Source of the DNA: CAG-533 sp964589375
GTDB lineage: Bacteria; Bacillota_I; Bacilli_A; RF39; UBA660
Assembly (NCBI GenBank): GCA_964589375.1
Contig: CAZPSA010000002.1
Location: forward strand, 10,245-74,244
Direction: 5' to 3'
Length of the DNA stretch: 64,000 nt
A program made the position numbers and the translations under genes. The notes under the pieces are model-generated. The model was not told the DNA's origin, did not search any database, and was given only the letters and a program-made list of their open reading frames with translations. This document shows, in pieces, positions 26,853 to 36,295 of this stretch (its first letter is position 1; each line of letters begins with the position of its first letter).

Positions 26853-28136
26853 TTAATTTTTTAATAAACGATTAAGTTCAACCGCATACTCTAATGGAAG
26901 TTCCTTTTTAAAATCAGCAATAAATCCTAATATAATTAACTCTTTAGCCCTATCTTCACTAAGTCCCTTACTCATTAAATAAAATAACTTTTCTTCACTT
27001 ACTTTCGATACTGTTGCCTCATGTTCTAATGTACTACTATCATTTAAAACAATATTTTTAGGAATAGTATCACTTTTAGAAATATCATCAATTAAAATTG
27101 TATCACACTTTAACGAAGCTTCACTATCTGTTGCGCTTTTTTCTATTTTTATTAACCCTCTATAATTAGCCTGTCCCTTTGTTGAAGCAATACTTTTAGA
27201 TATAATATTACTTTTAGTATGTTTGCCAATGTGAATCATTTTAGCTCCCGCATCAAGATATTGTCCCTCTTTCGCATACGCAATACTAACTGAATTTGAT
27301 GATGAATAATCACCTTTTAAAATACTTGAAGGATATTTCATGGTAACAAAACTTCCAATATTACCATCTAACCACTGCATATACCCCCCTTCATCAACAA
27401 TACTCCTTTTCGTAACTAAGTTATAAACATCATTACTCCAATTTTGAATAGTACTATATTTACATTTAGCATTCTTGCCAACATATATTTCTACTATCCC
27501 AGCATGAAGTGAATTAGAAGAATAACTAGTCGCGGTACACCCTTCTATATATGAAAGCTCTGCACCCTCATCTACTATAATAATTGTTCTTTCAAATTGT
27601 CCCATCAATTCACTAGAAATTCTAAAATAACTTTGAAGAGGTCTATCTAATTTAATATTTTTAGGAATGTATATAAAAGAACCCCCACTCCATAAAGCTC
27701 CATTTAATGCGGTAAACTTATTTTCATCATATTTAACTAAGTTATTAAAATACTTTTTAAACAATTTAGGATATTTTTTTAAAGCCTCATCAGTAGATAA
27801 AAAAATTATTCCTTGATCAATTTTCATCTTATGATAAAAAACTTCACTCTCAATTTGATTAGAAACCCCACATAAATACGAATTTTCTGCATCAATCACG
27901 CCTAAATCTTTAAATGTCTTTTTTACGTTTTTATCAACATCATTCCAATTATCGGTTAAATCCCCTATTTTTTTATAATAATTCAAACTATCAAAATCAA
28001 TATCTAATTTTGGTCCAAAGTTTGGTTTATCTAATTCTAAAAACTTTCTAAAAGCTTTTAATCTAAAATCAAGCATCCATTTAGGTTCCTTCTTTAATTT
28101 AGAAAGTTTAGTTATGTATTCTTCATTCAATTTCAT
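26853..28136 (-). CDS. sufB: SufB Fe-S cluster assembly scaffold
   Basis: This 427-residue protein has the SufB/SufD beta-helix core with ALWSGGSFIYIPKNI, GCTATSYSSNSLHAG, YSTIQNWS and HEATVSKVSEE, all diagnostic of SufB. Residue SLKCDT carries the conserved Cys near the SufD interface. SufB forms the SufBC2D complex that builds Fe-S clusters. The protein is about 40 residues shorter than common SufB, mainly at the N-terminus. No sufC, sufD, sufS or sufU is adjacent, although these genes usually form one operon. It is flanked by a terminator on one side and spoVS on the other. Confidence 0.88.
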   Translation of the reverse strand: MKLNEEYITKLSKLKKEPKWMLDFRLKAFRKFLELDKPNFGPKLDIDFDSLNYYKKIGDLTDNWNDVDKNVKKTFKDLGVIDAENSYLCGVSNQIESEVFYHKMKIDQGIIFLSTDEALKKYPKLFKKYFNNLVKYDENKFTALNGALWSGGSFIYIPKNIKLDRPLQSYFRISSELMGQFERTIIIVDEGAELSYIEGCTATSYSSNSLHAGIVEIYVGKNAKCKYSTIQNWSNDVYNLVTKRSIVDEGGYMQWLDGNIGSFVTMKYPSSILKGDYSSSNSVSIAYAKEGQYLDAGAKMIHIGKHTKSNIISKSIASTKGQANYRGLIKIEKSATDSEASLKCDTILIDDISKSDTIPKNIVLNDSSTLEHEATVSKVSEEKLFYLMSKGLSEDRAKELIILGFIADFKKELPLEYAVELNRLLKN

Positions 28137-28191
28137 CTTAAAACACCATAAAATATATTACCACAGATATTAAAAAAATGGTATTTAAACC

Positions 28192-28216
28192 AAAATAAAA
28201 AGGCTTATTTAGCCTC
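28192..28216 (-). terminator. Intrinsic terminator after spoVS
   Basis: On the minus strand GGCT-AAATA-AGCC is followed by TTTTTATTTT. The stem overlaps the last codons of spoVS. Confidence 0.75.
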
Positions 28217-28465
28217 AACTATTAATTTTATTGCCGTTTTTTCTGTCCCATCAATTACAATATCAGAAAAAGCCGGAATAACAACTAAATTCTTCCCACA
28301 GGGAGCAACAAAACCTCTTGCAATTGCCACTGCTTTTATAGCTTGATTTAAACTGCCAGCTCCAATAGTTTGAATTTCTACAATTCCATCAATTCTAAAA
28401 ACATTTGCAATTGCCCCTGCTACTTTACTAGGATTACTCTTACTAGATACTTTTAATGTTTCCAT
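28205..28465 (-). CDS. spoVS: Stage V sporulation protein S
   Basis: The start is ATG 28465, with AGGAGGCAAAA before it. The 86-residue protein matches SpoVS almost throughout: METLKVSSKSNPSKVAGAIA, then IGAGSLNQAIKAVAIARG. SpoVS is an Alba-like nucleic-acid-binding protein that influences spore development in Bacillus; it also occurs in some non-sporulating bacteria. With the CotD-like gene at 35954 it hints at sporulation capacity. Confidence 0.93.
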   Translation of the reverse strand: METLKVSSKSNPSKVAGAIANVFRIDGIVEIQTIGAGSLNQAIKAVAIARGFVAPCGKNLVVIPAFSDIVIDGTEKTAIKLIVEAK

Positions 28466-28502
28466 TTTTGCCTCCTTCATAAAAAACTTATGAAAGAGAA
28501 AA

Positions 28503-29087
28503 TTATTTTAGACTATCTTTTTTATCTTTTAATACTTCAGCTTGTAAATATCTAGGAACATCTTTTACCATAATTACCTCAGAAATATGTTCTTCTAATT
28601 TTTCTTTTGGTAGCTCAGACGCTAAACAAAAAACGTTTTTACCATATTTTGTCCCACCTGCATATAGAAAAGACCAGTGATTTCTAAGGGAAATTAATAT
28701 TGGCACTAAGACATAATTACCATTATTAAATAATACCGTATATGGTGTAACATCATCAGAAGGTAATAAATTATTAACAATAGGTAAAACATAAGTTTTT
28801 TCATTAATTACAACTTTCACATCATCATTATCATATATATAGCTGCCCTTTTTTGTAAAATATATCCTACTTAAATTATCATCTTCATTAACTACCATAT
28901 CTTCATATTTTTGCTGTATATCTAAAGGCATTTGATCAAAATCACAATATATATTATTTAAAGGTACTACCTTTCTCGTTATCACAAACGGTAAACATTC
29001 CTTAAAAACCCCATTAGATAACATATATATTTTAACACTTCTCATGAGCTCTTCAGGTACATATCTTGCACTTAAAAACTTCTTCAT
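28503..29087 (-). CDS. Uncharacterised protein coupled to an rRNA methyltransferase gene
   Basis: This 194-residue protein has no signal peptide, membrane helix or motif that I recognise. The first half is mixed; a beta-rich centre contains EKTYVLPIVNN, and the C-terminal part is helical and charged. Its ATG overlaps the TGA of the methyltransferase gene (ATGA), so the two are translated together. Its TTL and SRNHW segments suggest a small folded domain of unknown role. Confidence 0.6.
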   Translation of the reverse strand: MKKFLSARYVPEELMRSVKIYMLSNGVFKECLPFVITRKVVPLNNIYCDFDQMPLDIQQKYEDMVVNEDDNLSRIYFTKKGSYIYDNDDVKVVINEKTYVLPIVNNLLPSDDVTPYTVLFNNGNYVLVPILISLRNHWSFLYAGGTKYGKNVFCLASELPKEKLEEHISEVIMVKDVPRYLQAEVLKDKKDSLK

Positions 29088-29929
29088 TTACTTTCCCATC
29101 TAGCTGTAATCCCACATGGTAATATTAAACCATCATTCGCCTTAACCCCTAATTCAGTACTCGTGATTTTACCTTTTATTTTTATTGTCTTATTAAGAAT
29201 ATTTTCTAAAACCGTCATTGATAAACCAGTTGTATACGTATTTATTATAAACAAAAGAGGTTCATCACTTAGTAATTTAACAGTATCTTCTATTAAATTG
29301 TATAAATCTTTTTCAATAGACCAAACTTCATTTTTTGCCCCTCTTCCAAATGAAGGTGGATCCATAATAATAATATCGTATTTATTTTCTCTTCTAATTT
29401 CTCTTTTAACTAATTTCTTAACATCATCAATATAAAACTTAACATCGGCATTTTCTAACCCATTTAATTTAACATTTTCTTTGGCCCAATCAATCATTCC
29501 TTTTGAAGAATCAACATGAACAACACTTGCCCCTTCCATTAATGCCGCAATAGTAGAAGCACCTGTATAAGCAAAAAGATTTAAAACCCTAACTTTTCTT
29601 TTACTATTTTTAATAGTATTTCTTATTAAATCCCAATTTAACGCTTGTTCAGGAAATAACCCGGTATGTTTAAACCCCATTAATTTCAAATTAAATTTCA
29701 TATCTTTATAATTAACAACCCAAAATGGTGGTAAATTATTATTAATTTTCCAGCTACCACCACCCGAAGAACTTCGTAAATACTCAGCATCAACCTTAAT
29801 ATCTTCCTTACCTGGCCAAATAATCTCCGGATCCGGTCTTTTTAAAATAATATTTCCCCACTTTTCATATTTATAACCATTACTCATAGATAATATTTCA
29901 TAATCATTAAAATCTTTTATTGTTTCCAT
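29084..29929 (-). CDS. Class I SAM-dependent rRNA methyltransferase (RlmI/RlmK-like)
   Basis: The start is ATG 29929, with GAGGT upstream. The 281-residue protein has a Rossmann methyltransferase core: NLFAYTGAS (SAM-binding motif I), VVHVDSSKG (motif II), and IIMDPPSFGRG (motif IV, DPPSFG). DPPSFG with NLFAYTG is characteristic of the RlmI/YwbD group, which methylates cytosine in 23S rRNA. It lacks the N-terminal PUA domain of RlmI, so the substrate may differ. It ends with a TGA that overlaps the next start. Confidence 0.8.
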   Translation of the reverse strand: METIKDFNDYEILSMSNGYKYEKWGNIILKRPDPEIIWPGKEDIKVDAEYLRSSSGGGSWKINNNLPPFWVVNYKDMKFNLKLMGFKHTGLFPEQALNWDLIRNTIKNSKRKVRVLNLFAYTGASTIAALMEGASVVHVDSSKGMIDWAKENVKLNGLENADVKFYIDDVKKLVKREIRRENKYDIIIMDPPSFGRGAKNEVWSIEKDLYNLIEDTVKLLSDEPLLFIINTYTTGLSMTVLENILNKTIKIKGKITSTELGVKANDGLILPCGITARWESK

Positions 29930-29969
29930 AGTAACCTCAATTCCCTTATAATATACCATATTTGTTGTA

Positions 29970-29995
29970 AAACAAAAAGCCTCTTATGAAGCTTT
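29970..29995 (-). terminator. Intrinsic terminator after the AI-2E-family gene
   Basis: AAAAGC and GCTTTTT pair across a ten-base loop, followed by a T-rich stretch on the minus strand. It overlaps the stop region of the transporter gene. Confidence 0.6.
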
Positions 29996-31222
29996 TTCCT
30001 TAGTAATAACCGGTTTATTTGTTTCAGAATTAATTCTTTCTATAGTTAGATAATCTTTAGCATTAACAGGTAAATCTTTCATTTTTAATTTAGTAGTAAC
30101 TCTATTATCTAAATAACCATAAATAAGAGCAAATATCGGAACTCCCAAAATCATCCCTACAATCCCAAAGACATTACCAAAAAACAATATTGAAGCAAGA
30201 ACCCAAAAAGATTTTAATCCTGTTCTAGACCCGCAAAGTTTAGGTTCAATTATATAACTATCAACTTGCTGAAGCGCAATAATAAACAAAACAAATATAA
30301 AACATTTTGTTGGATTATCCATTAAGATTAATAAAGCACTAGGAATAGTCCCAATATATGGTCCAAAGTAAGGAATCATATTAGTTATTCCAATCAATAC
30401 ACCAATTAATAAAGCATACGGATAATTAAAAATACTTAAAAAGATAAACGTAATAAAACCAATCGTAAAACCATCAAGTAATTTACCAATACAAAAATTA
30501 CCAAATACATTATTAGTATGACGAGCATTATCTAAAATATTATTTGCAACTTTTAATGGAAAAATACTATAAATTATCTTCTTTATTCCTGATACAAAAC
30601 CATTTTTATCACTTAAATAATAAATTGAAATAACGAACCCCATAACTATATTAAAAACTACTTTAACGGCCCCAAAAACTCCATTTGATAATGATACTAA
30701 CCATTTTTCTACAACCGGAAGCAAAGTATTATTTACCATATTTGTTAAATAAGTATTAATCGCATCATAATTATTCATAATAATATTTTTTAATTCTTCA
30801 TGATTTGTAAGTTTTTCAAGCAAATAGGTTTTTGTTTCATTAAAATAAGTTGGTAAATTAACCGCTAATTTTTCAATACTCTTAAGTAATTCTGGTAAAA
30901 CAAAACTAAATAGTAAAATTACTAAACCAAGAAAAAGCAAAATAGTTAAAACAATACTTAATGTATTAGCTAATTTGTCTTTTTTTATTTTAAATAACTT
31001 TTCAAATATATATTCTTTTATTATTTTAACAATTGGATTTAATAAATAAGCAAAAACAAAACCAACTATAAATGGAGTAAATAACCCTAGTATAATTTTA
31101 AAATAACTATAGATTAGTCCAATTTTAGATATTAAAAAATAAAATGTAATACAGCAAGCAATAACTAAAAATGCTGTAAAACCAATTTGATAATATTTAT
31201 TTTTCTTTAGATTTTCTTTCAT
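29984..31222 (-). CDS. AI-2E-family (PerM/YtvI) membrane transporter
   Basis: The start is ATG 31222, with AAGGAGGTACCAA before it. The 412-residue protein has about eight hydrophobic helices in the PerM layout: two N-terminal helices, a soluble helical loop (LLKSIEKLAVNLPTYFNE), and a C-terminal cluster with GVLIGITNMIPYFGPYIGT, the family signature. Members export varied small molecules or ions; the substrate cannot be predicted. Its 5' end overlaps the upstream phosphatidyltransferase gene by 26 bp, implying one transcript. Confidence 0.85.
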   Translation of the reverse strand: MKENLKKNKYYQIGFTAFLVIACCITFYFLISKIGLIYSYFKIILGLFTPFIVGFVFAYLLNPIVKIIKEYIFEKLFKIKKDKLANTLSIVLTILLFLGLVILLFSFVLPELLKSIEKLAVNLPTYFNETKTYLLEKLTNHEELKNIIMNNYDAINTYLTNMVNNTLLPVVEKWLVSLSNGVFGAVKVVFNIVMGFVISIYYLSDKNGFVSGIKKIIYSIFPLKVANNILDNARHTNNVFGNFCIGKLLDGFTIGFITFIFLSIFNYPYALLIGVLIGITNMIPYFGPYIGTIPSALLILMDNPTKCFIFVLFIIALQQVDSYIIEPKLCGSRTGLKSFWVLASILFFGNVFGIVGMILGVPIFALIYGYLDNRVTTKLKMKDLPVNAKDYLTIERINSETNKPVITKEKAS

Positions 31223-31970
31223 TTGGTACCTCCTTATATTCACCTAATCTTTGTAAAACAGGTTCATTTAAAGTTTTTAAATAATATTCTTCATCAAATA
31301 AAGCATAAATTAAGTCTTTACCCTTTTTTAATTTGATTTTCTCCGCATCAAGTCCGTTTTCCTTGGCAGTAGCAACATCACTTTTAACTCTAGCTTTATA
31401 GTCATATGCGACAATAATATCAGCTCCAACACATATAAAGGCTAAACTATTAATAATTCCCGTTGGATGTTCAATCATTGGCACAAATATATTATTAATA
31501 AACCAAATTCCAACCTCACTTTGATCATTTATTAATTCAATAAAATCTGAGGCATAAACTGTAAGAAAAGCAATAACAATGGCAATACCCATAATCCAAG
31601 TTTTAAGTTTTCCTAGATTTGAGCTTTCAATACTAGAACCTTTAGTAGCACCACCAGTATTAATTAAAGTAATAACGGCTTCTGTAACAATTGGAAGTAA
31701 CATAATCGGATAATTAAACGCTAAAAGAGCTAAAGTAGATATACCAAATAGTTTATCGGCTAAAGCATCTAATAATGCCCCAAAAAGAGTTGATACTTTT
31801 AACCTTCTTGCCATAATTCCATCAACACTATCAGTTAAAAGCAAAATTATTAGATAGAAAATAATCTCCTTGGGATTCATGCTAGCACAAATAAATGGCA
31901 TTAAAAATGTTCCAATTAATCTTATCATTGTAATTGAATTTACAAATATTTTAGCTCCCACTTTTTTCAT
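31197..31970 (-). CDS. CDP-alcohol phosphatidyltransferase (PgsA-like)
   Basis: This 257-residue membrane enzyme has the complete family motif, DSVDGIMARR followed by FGALLDALADK, which supplies the four catalytic and metal-binding Asp. It transfers a phosphatidyl group from CDP-diacylglycerol to an alcohol. Similarity to PgsA (phosphatidylglycerophosphate synthase) is likely but the acceptor is not certain. The C-terminal 50 residues are a charged extension beyond the usual length of about 190-200 residues. GGAGGTATCGT precedes the start. Confidence 0.85.
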   Translation of the reverse strand: MKKVGAKIFVNSITMIRLIGTFLMPFICASMNPKEIIFYLIILLLTDSVDGIMARRLKVSTLFGALLDALADKLFGISTLALLAFNYPIMLLPIVTEAVITLINTGGATKGSSIESSNLGKLKTWIMGIAIVIAFLTVYASDFIELINDQSEVGIWFINNIFVPMIEHPTGIINSLAFICVGADIIVAYDYKARVKSDVATAKENGLDAEKIKLKKGKDLIYALFDEEYYLKTLNEPVLQRLGEYKEVPNERKSKEK

Positions 31971-32028
31971 ACGATACCTCCTATTACTTTAATTTTAGCA
32001 TTATGAAACCAAAACCGCAATAATCCTT

Positions 32029-32643
32029 TTAAATTCTTTCTATATAAGATAAATCATAAACTAAACCATTATCATTTATAATTATATTAAATATGCGCTC
32101 TTCATTAAACTTAACAGAAAAAGATTTCCCAGCATATTCAAATGAATATACCCTATTTGTTTCATCTTTAATTACCGCATTTTCTGGTTCATTTAAAATA
32201 TTAATAATATTAATTGGAAGTAAAAACGATATATTAACATCGATCATTATATTTTCATTAGGTATTAATTCTTCTTTTTGAATTTGATATAAAATGCCAT
32301 CTTCATATTTTATTCGATATATGTTAGCATTAGTTTCTAAAGTACCTTCTAACGTATTATTATTAATTACACCAGTTATAAAATAATCACCAATTTTATA
32401 TGTTACTTGCTGGACATTTTGGATTAATTTATTTTTCATTTTACTAAAATTTATTCCTTTAGTTACGGTTGTACTACTATTTAAAGATTGTTCATAATTA
32501 GTATTATTATTGCCACCTACAAAAGATGATAAAAACACAAATAAGTATAATGCCGCAAAGAATATCAACCAAAATTTTAGTTTAATAATTATCTTTCCAT
32601 CAGGAGTTTGCCACTTTTCTTTAAAAGTCTTTTTGTTTTTCAC
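32029..32643 (-). CDS. Uncharacterised single-pass membrane protein
   Basis: This 204-residue protein has a basic cytoplasmic N-terminus, one membrane helix (about residues 25-43) and a beta-rich exterior domain of about 150 residues. Its start is a GTG that overlaps the TGA of fmt (GTGA), with AAGGAGG just before. This arrangement shows that it is co-translated with fmt. No family is recognised. Confidence 0.6.
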   Translation of the reverse strand: MKNKKTFKEKWQTPDGKIIIKLKFWLIFFAALYLFVFLSSFVGGNNNTNYEQSLNSSTTVTKGINFSKMKNKLIQNVQQVTYKIGDYFITGVINNNTLEGTLETNANIYRIKYEDGILYQIQKEELIPNENIMIDVNISFLLPINIINILNEPENAVIKDETNRVYSFEYAGKSFSVKFNEERIFNIIINDNGLVYDLSYIERI

Positions 32644-33566
32644 ATTGCCTCCTTACCTAAAAGAGAATTTTTATAACCATTTTTAAAATCTTTTACACTC
32701 ATAATATTTTTACCTTTTGGTTTTATCATAGTGATTTTAATTCCTTCATCCTGAGTCATAATAACCAAATAATCTTTCTCATCTTTTACAATTGTACTAC
32801 ACTGTCCCACTGCCGGAACTATTTCACATTTAGCAATTTTAATTTCAGTATCATCAAGAATAAAATATGCCAGTGGCAAAGGTGACAACGCTCTAATTTT
32901 ATTATATACATTAATTGCTAAATCGTTAAAATCTAAATGTTCATCTTCTCTTTTAATTATTTTAGCAAATGTTACCTCTTCTTCATTTTGCTTTTCCCGA
33001 TTATTAGTACCATTTATTATGCTAGGTAAGTTTTCGATAATCATATTTGCCCCTAGTATGCTAAGTTTATTAGATAAAGTTTCTAAATTATCATCAATGG
33101 TTATTTCCACTTTTTCTTGAACTATAATATCTCCCGAATCCATACCTTTATCCATATACATCAGAGTTATCCCTGTATATTTTTCATTATTCATAATTGC
33201 GTGATGAATTGGCGCACCACCTCGATACTTTGGTAAAAGCGAAGCATGAATATTAATACAACCAAGGCGCGGAATATCAAGGACTTCTTGAGGTACAATC
33301 TGACCATAAGCACACGTAATAATAATGTCAGGATTAATTTCTTTTAAAAACTCATAATCTTCTCTAATTTTGCTTGGCGAATAAACCTTAATATTATTTT
33401 TTAAAGCTAACTCTTTTACAGGACATGGAGTTAAAACTTTTTTTCTTCCAACAAAGGCATCAGGACTTGTTACAACTCCAATTACGTTAGTGTTTTCAAT
33501 AAGTTTTTTTAAAATTGGCACACTAAATATAGGTGTCCCCATAAAAACAACTTTTAATTCTTTCAT
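32640..33566 (-). CDS. fmt: Methionyl-tRNA formyltransferase
   Basis: This 308-residue protein has the formyltransferase opening KVVFMGTPIFSVPIL, the catalytic and 10-formyl-tetrahydrofolate-binding segment INIHASLLPKYRGGAPIH and the MDSGDI motif, and then a C-terminal OB-like domain. It formylates initiator Met-tRNA. I choose ATG 33566, because the two ATGs just upstream are too close to the GCGAG site. The gene ends with TGA, which shows standard stop usage. The usual partner def is not adjacent. Confidence 0.93.
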   Translation of the reverse strand: MKELKVVFMGTPIFSVPILKKLIENTNVIGVVTSPDAFVGRKKVLTPCPVKELALKNNIKVYSPSKIREDYEFLKEINPDIIITCAYGQIVPQEVLDIPRLGCINIHASLLPKYRGGAPIHHAIMNNEKYTGITLMYMDKGMDSGDIIVQEKVEITIDDNLETLSNKLSILGANMIIENLPSIINGTNNREKQNEEEVTFAKIIKREDEHLDFNDLAINVYNKIRALSPLPLAYFILDDTEIKIAKCEIVPAVGQCSTIVKDEKDYLVIMTQDEGIKITMIKPKGKNIMSVKDFKNGYKNSLLGKEAM

Positions 33567-33604
33567 AATCATCATCTCGCAATATAATATACCATATTTT
33601 TAGC

Positions 33605-33630
33605 AAAATAAAAAGCAAACCCTAGTTTAC
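33605..33630 (-). terminator. Intrinsic terminator after the TasA-like gene
   Basis: On the minus strand GTAAAC-TAGG-GTTTGC is followed by TTTTTATTTT, 14 bp past the gene's stop. Confidence 0.7.
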
Positions 33631-33643
33631 TTATTTAATTATT

Positions 33644-34246
33644 TTATGTGGCGGGTGATGCAGATACCACAATATGAGCAGCAAAAACAGCACTCATATC
33701 AACCGATTGATCTTCTTCATTATCTATAAAGTAAAATTTAATTTCATAAACATGTTTAGCATTAGTTACTGTATTAAATTCTCCACTCCCAAGATCAATA
33801 CTATAACTTCCATTATTTGATTCAGGACGGGTTATATCAGTAAGAACAGTTTTAGCACTCAAGGTAGTCCCACTATTTGAAGTTGTGCCATTTTCCCCAG
33901 TTACTACCGCCAGAGTATATTTCATGTTAACGGTTGTAAAAGTATCTTTATCAATTATTAATTTTAAAGTATAAGGCATTTTACCAGTCGTATCATTATT
34001 TCCCGTAATAGTTATCTTTTTTGTCCCCCACGGATTAGTACTATCTGGCATAATATTTTCAGCAACTACATTATCACCACCATCTACTTCTATCGTCATT
34101 GTTCCGGCATCAGTATAAATGGTTGAAGAAGTTTCCGAACCAGTGATAGTCGCACTAAAAAAAGCATATGTTACACCAAGAAACACAACTATAACAAATA
34201 AAAATACAGCAATAATTGAAACTAATACTTTTTTATAGCTTTTCAT
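33644..34246 (-). CDS. TasA/CalY-like exported protein
   Basis: I start at ATG 34246, 10 bp after AAGGAT; the GTG nine bases upstream is too close to that site. The 200-residue product has a signal or anchor helix (residues 6-26) ending in VTYAFFSATITG, the junction seen in SipW-processed TasA-like proteins, and a beta-sandwich of about 165 residues with few charges near the strands. TasA relatives form surface fibres. No sipW gene is adjacent. It stands alone between fmt and an unknown gene. Confidence 0.6.
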   Translation of the reverse strand: MKSYKKVLVSIIAVFLFVIVVFLGVTYAFFSATITGSETSSTIYTDAGTMTIEVDGGDNVVAENIMPDSTNPWGTKKITITGNNDTTGKMPYTLKLIIDKDTFTTVNMKYTLAVVTGENGTTSNSGTTLSAKTVLTDITRPESNNGSYSIDLGSGEFNTVTNAKHVYEIKFYFIDNEEDQSVDMSAVFAAHIVVSASPAT

Positions 34247-34362
34247 GTCACGCACTATCCTTACTTATTTATTATATTATAATTTATTTAGAAACACAAT
34301 CATATTTTTAAACCGTTTTTAAAAAAGCGAAAACAATATATTCGACTGACAAAAAAGATTTT

Positions 34363-35643
34363 TTAATCAATATACATTTTTCTAGTATTATCAGCAGCAT
34401 TTGTGTTTTCTCTTCTTCCAAAATCATTATTAAAATCCCCTTTGGCTTTTGCCGATAATTTTTTTAAATATTTGGCTCTCTGTTCTCCTTGAAAACTTAA
34501 TATTCTCTTTAAAGTCGGCAAAGAATCTAAATCCTTTATCCTTAATTTATCATATTCTTTTGGGTTTCTTATATAATTTCCATTATTTGGATATAATCTA
34601 ATAAGCGAGCCAGAAACTAATGCCGGCTTTATCCCTAAAGATTTAGAAACTTGTAAAAGCATATCATCATCAAAATCCGCTCTTTTCAAAAGTAAACTTA
34701 ATGCTTCATCTATCGCATCCCAAGGACAAACTATGTCAAACTTTGTCCCTATCAATTCTGGATATCTCATCTTTAATCTTACTTGTAACTTTTCTAGATC
34801 AGTACTGTCTATAAACTCCCAAAAACGATAATTATTCATTCTCCATCTTTTGCCAGCAATATCAAAATATAAATCAACATTATCATCATACTTATAAGTT
34901 AGTATTTTAATTCCCCTTAAATAATAAAAACTAAAATCATCATTTAATGGGGTATAATAACAATTTTCTTTCCTAAATATATCTTTAAGCCAAGAAGTAA
35001 AACTAATAATTAAAATCTTACATATTCTTGAATATGTATTAATCTCCGGATTTTCCCCTATATCATATAAATTAAAGTTCGGATACTCTTTCTTTTTCAT
35101 TCTGAATTTATAATTATATATTGAAGCTTCAGGTGGAGCATACTCCTTACATAACTCCCTTTTTACTTCATTTTCCGTCATATCGGGCGTCATACCTTCA
35201 CTTAGTAAAATATCAAATATATTTCTAGCACTCATCAAAGCACTCCATATTTCTCCGGAATTTACCTTTTGCTCCATATCAACCAATAAAGGACACAAAA
35301 GTCTTAAAACAGTTAAAAATCGAGAATTATAATCAGACTGACTTAAAAACTCTTTATTGTCTTTTAAAGCTTTATAAATATCAAAAACATAAGATGAAAG
35401 TTCAGTAAAATCTACCATTAACTGCGGACAAATATTTTTAGCTTCTATTAAAATTAACATTTTAATAATATCTTCTCTAAAATTTAATGTAACGGCTTCT
35501 TTGTATGTTTTCAATAAATTTTCTGCTAACTTTTTTCCATACCAATCTTCAATAAAAGCATCATCAGGAATTAAGTTTTCTATGGCATTTCTATATGGAA
35601 ATCCTTTAAAATTGTACCAATCAAAATATATTATTTTTTGCAT
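34363..35643 (-). CDS. Uncharacterised 426-residue protein
   Basis: This soluble protein has no signal peptide or membrane span and no motif I recognise. It is helical and rich in aromatic residues, with FDWYNFKGFPYRNAI at the start, a Trp-rich centre (WSALMSARNIFD, FTSWLKDIF) and a basic tail (KYLKKLSAKAKGD). It lies 25 bp after rpoZ, so both may share a transcript. It looks lineage-restricted. A role in nucleic acid binding would be only a guess from the basic tail. Confidence 0.6.
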   Translation of the reverse strand: MQKIIYFDWYNFKGFPYRNAIENLIPDDAFIEDWYGKKLAENLLKTYKEAVTLNFREDIIKMLILIEAKNICPQLMVDFTELSSYVFDIYKALKDNKEFLSQSDYNSRFLTVLRLLCPLLVDMEQKVNSGEIWSALMSARNIFDILLSEGMTPDMTENEVKRELCKEYAPPEASIYNYKFRMKKKEYPNFNLYDIGENPEINTYSRICKILIISFTSWLKDIFRKENCYYTPLNDDFSFYYLRGIKILTYKYDDNVDLYFDIAGKRWRMNNYRFWEFIDSTDLEKLQVRLKMRYPELIGTKFDIVCPWDAIDEALSLLLKRADFDDDMLLQVSKSLGIKPALVSGSLIRLYPNNGNYIRNPKEYDKLRIKDLDSLPTLKRILSFQGEQRAKYLKKLSAKAKGDFNNDFGRRENTNAADNTRKMYID

Positions 35644-35667
35644 AAATACCTCAATAGAAAAAAAGAA

Positions 35668-35862
35668 TTAATTATACTTAATTAAACCTTTTTCAATTTC
35701 CTCTAATGCTCTGCCTAACTCTTTTTTATTTTTATATTCTTTTTCCGGTAATTGAAAATGTCTAGTTTCTTCCATTTGTTTTGCTCTTTGCGCTATAATA
35801 TGAACTAAACGATACTTAGAATCTACCGTATTTAAAATTTTATCAATTGATGGATATAACAT
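35668..35862 (-). CDS. rpoZ: RNA polymerase omega subunit
   Basis: This 64-residue protein matches omega: YPSIDKILNTVDSKYRLVH, followed by the RAKQMEE helix and a charged C-terminal helix. Omega helps fold and stabilise the beta-prime subunit. It is usually beside gmk and the priA/coaBC genes; here it stands between a CotD-like gene and an unknown gene. Confidence 0.9.
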   Translation of the reverse strand: MLYPSIDKILNTVDSKYRLVHIIAQRAKQMEETRHFQLPEKEYKNKKELGRALEEIEKGLIKYN

Positions 35863-35953
35863 TGTATCACACTCCTACAATATTAATATACAGCTTATTT
35901 TCGAAACTAAACATAAAAAACCTTAAAAATAGACAATTAATTTACATTATAAA

Positions 35954-36235
35954 TTATTTACAGCAAGGATTTTGATCATAAACATTACATATTTCATTTT
36001 CTTCACAACAAGTATAACATGGTTCGTATGAATGGCGGTAAATATGATGATTTATTATTCTCGTATTAACTGGTTGAATATGACGAACTTGATGATTTAT
36101 TTCCCGATGACATACTCTTTCACACGGACATTCATAAATTGGTGCACATTCCATCATAAAAGGCATTTCCATATTTGATTGTTTCATATTCATATCTTTA
36201 TAGTCTCCTTCAACACAGCGATTATTTCTAAACAT
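35954..36235 (-). CDS. CotD-like spore coat protein
   Basis: I start at ATG 36235; another ATG at 36247 is too close to the GAAAGGA site. The 93-residue product is rich in Cys and His and contains HIQPVNTRIINHHIYRH and EPCYTCCEEN, the pattern of the CotD inner coat protein. In Bacillus, CotD is a structural part of the spore coat. This gene is good evidence for sporulation, since CotD is rarely found outside spore-formers. It has no neighbours of related function. Confidence 0.72.
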   Translation of the reverse strand: MFRNNRCVEGDYKDMNMKQSNMEMPFMMECAPIYECPCERVCHREINHQVRHIQPVNTRIINHHIYRHSYEPCYTCCEENEICNVYDQNPCCK

Positions 36236-36295
36236 AATATTCCACATTCCTTTCTAGTGTATATTATGTAAAAATATCTTAATTGGTTAAGACAT

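Noticed and set aside
29084..32643. UGA read as Trp (Mycoplasma-like code)
   Set aside because: TGA closes fmt and the methyltransferase gene exactly where their families end, and Trp is written TGG in conserved motifs.
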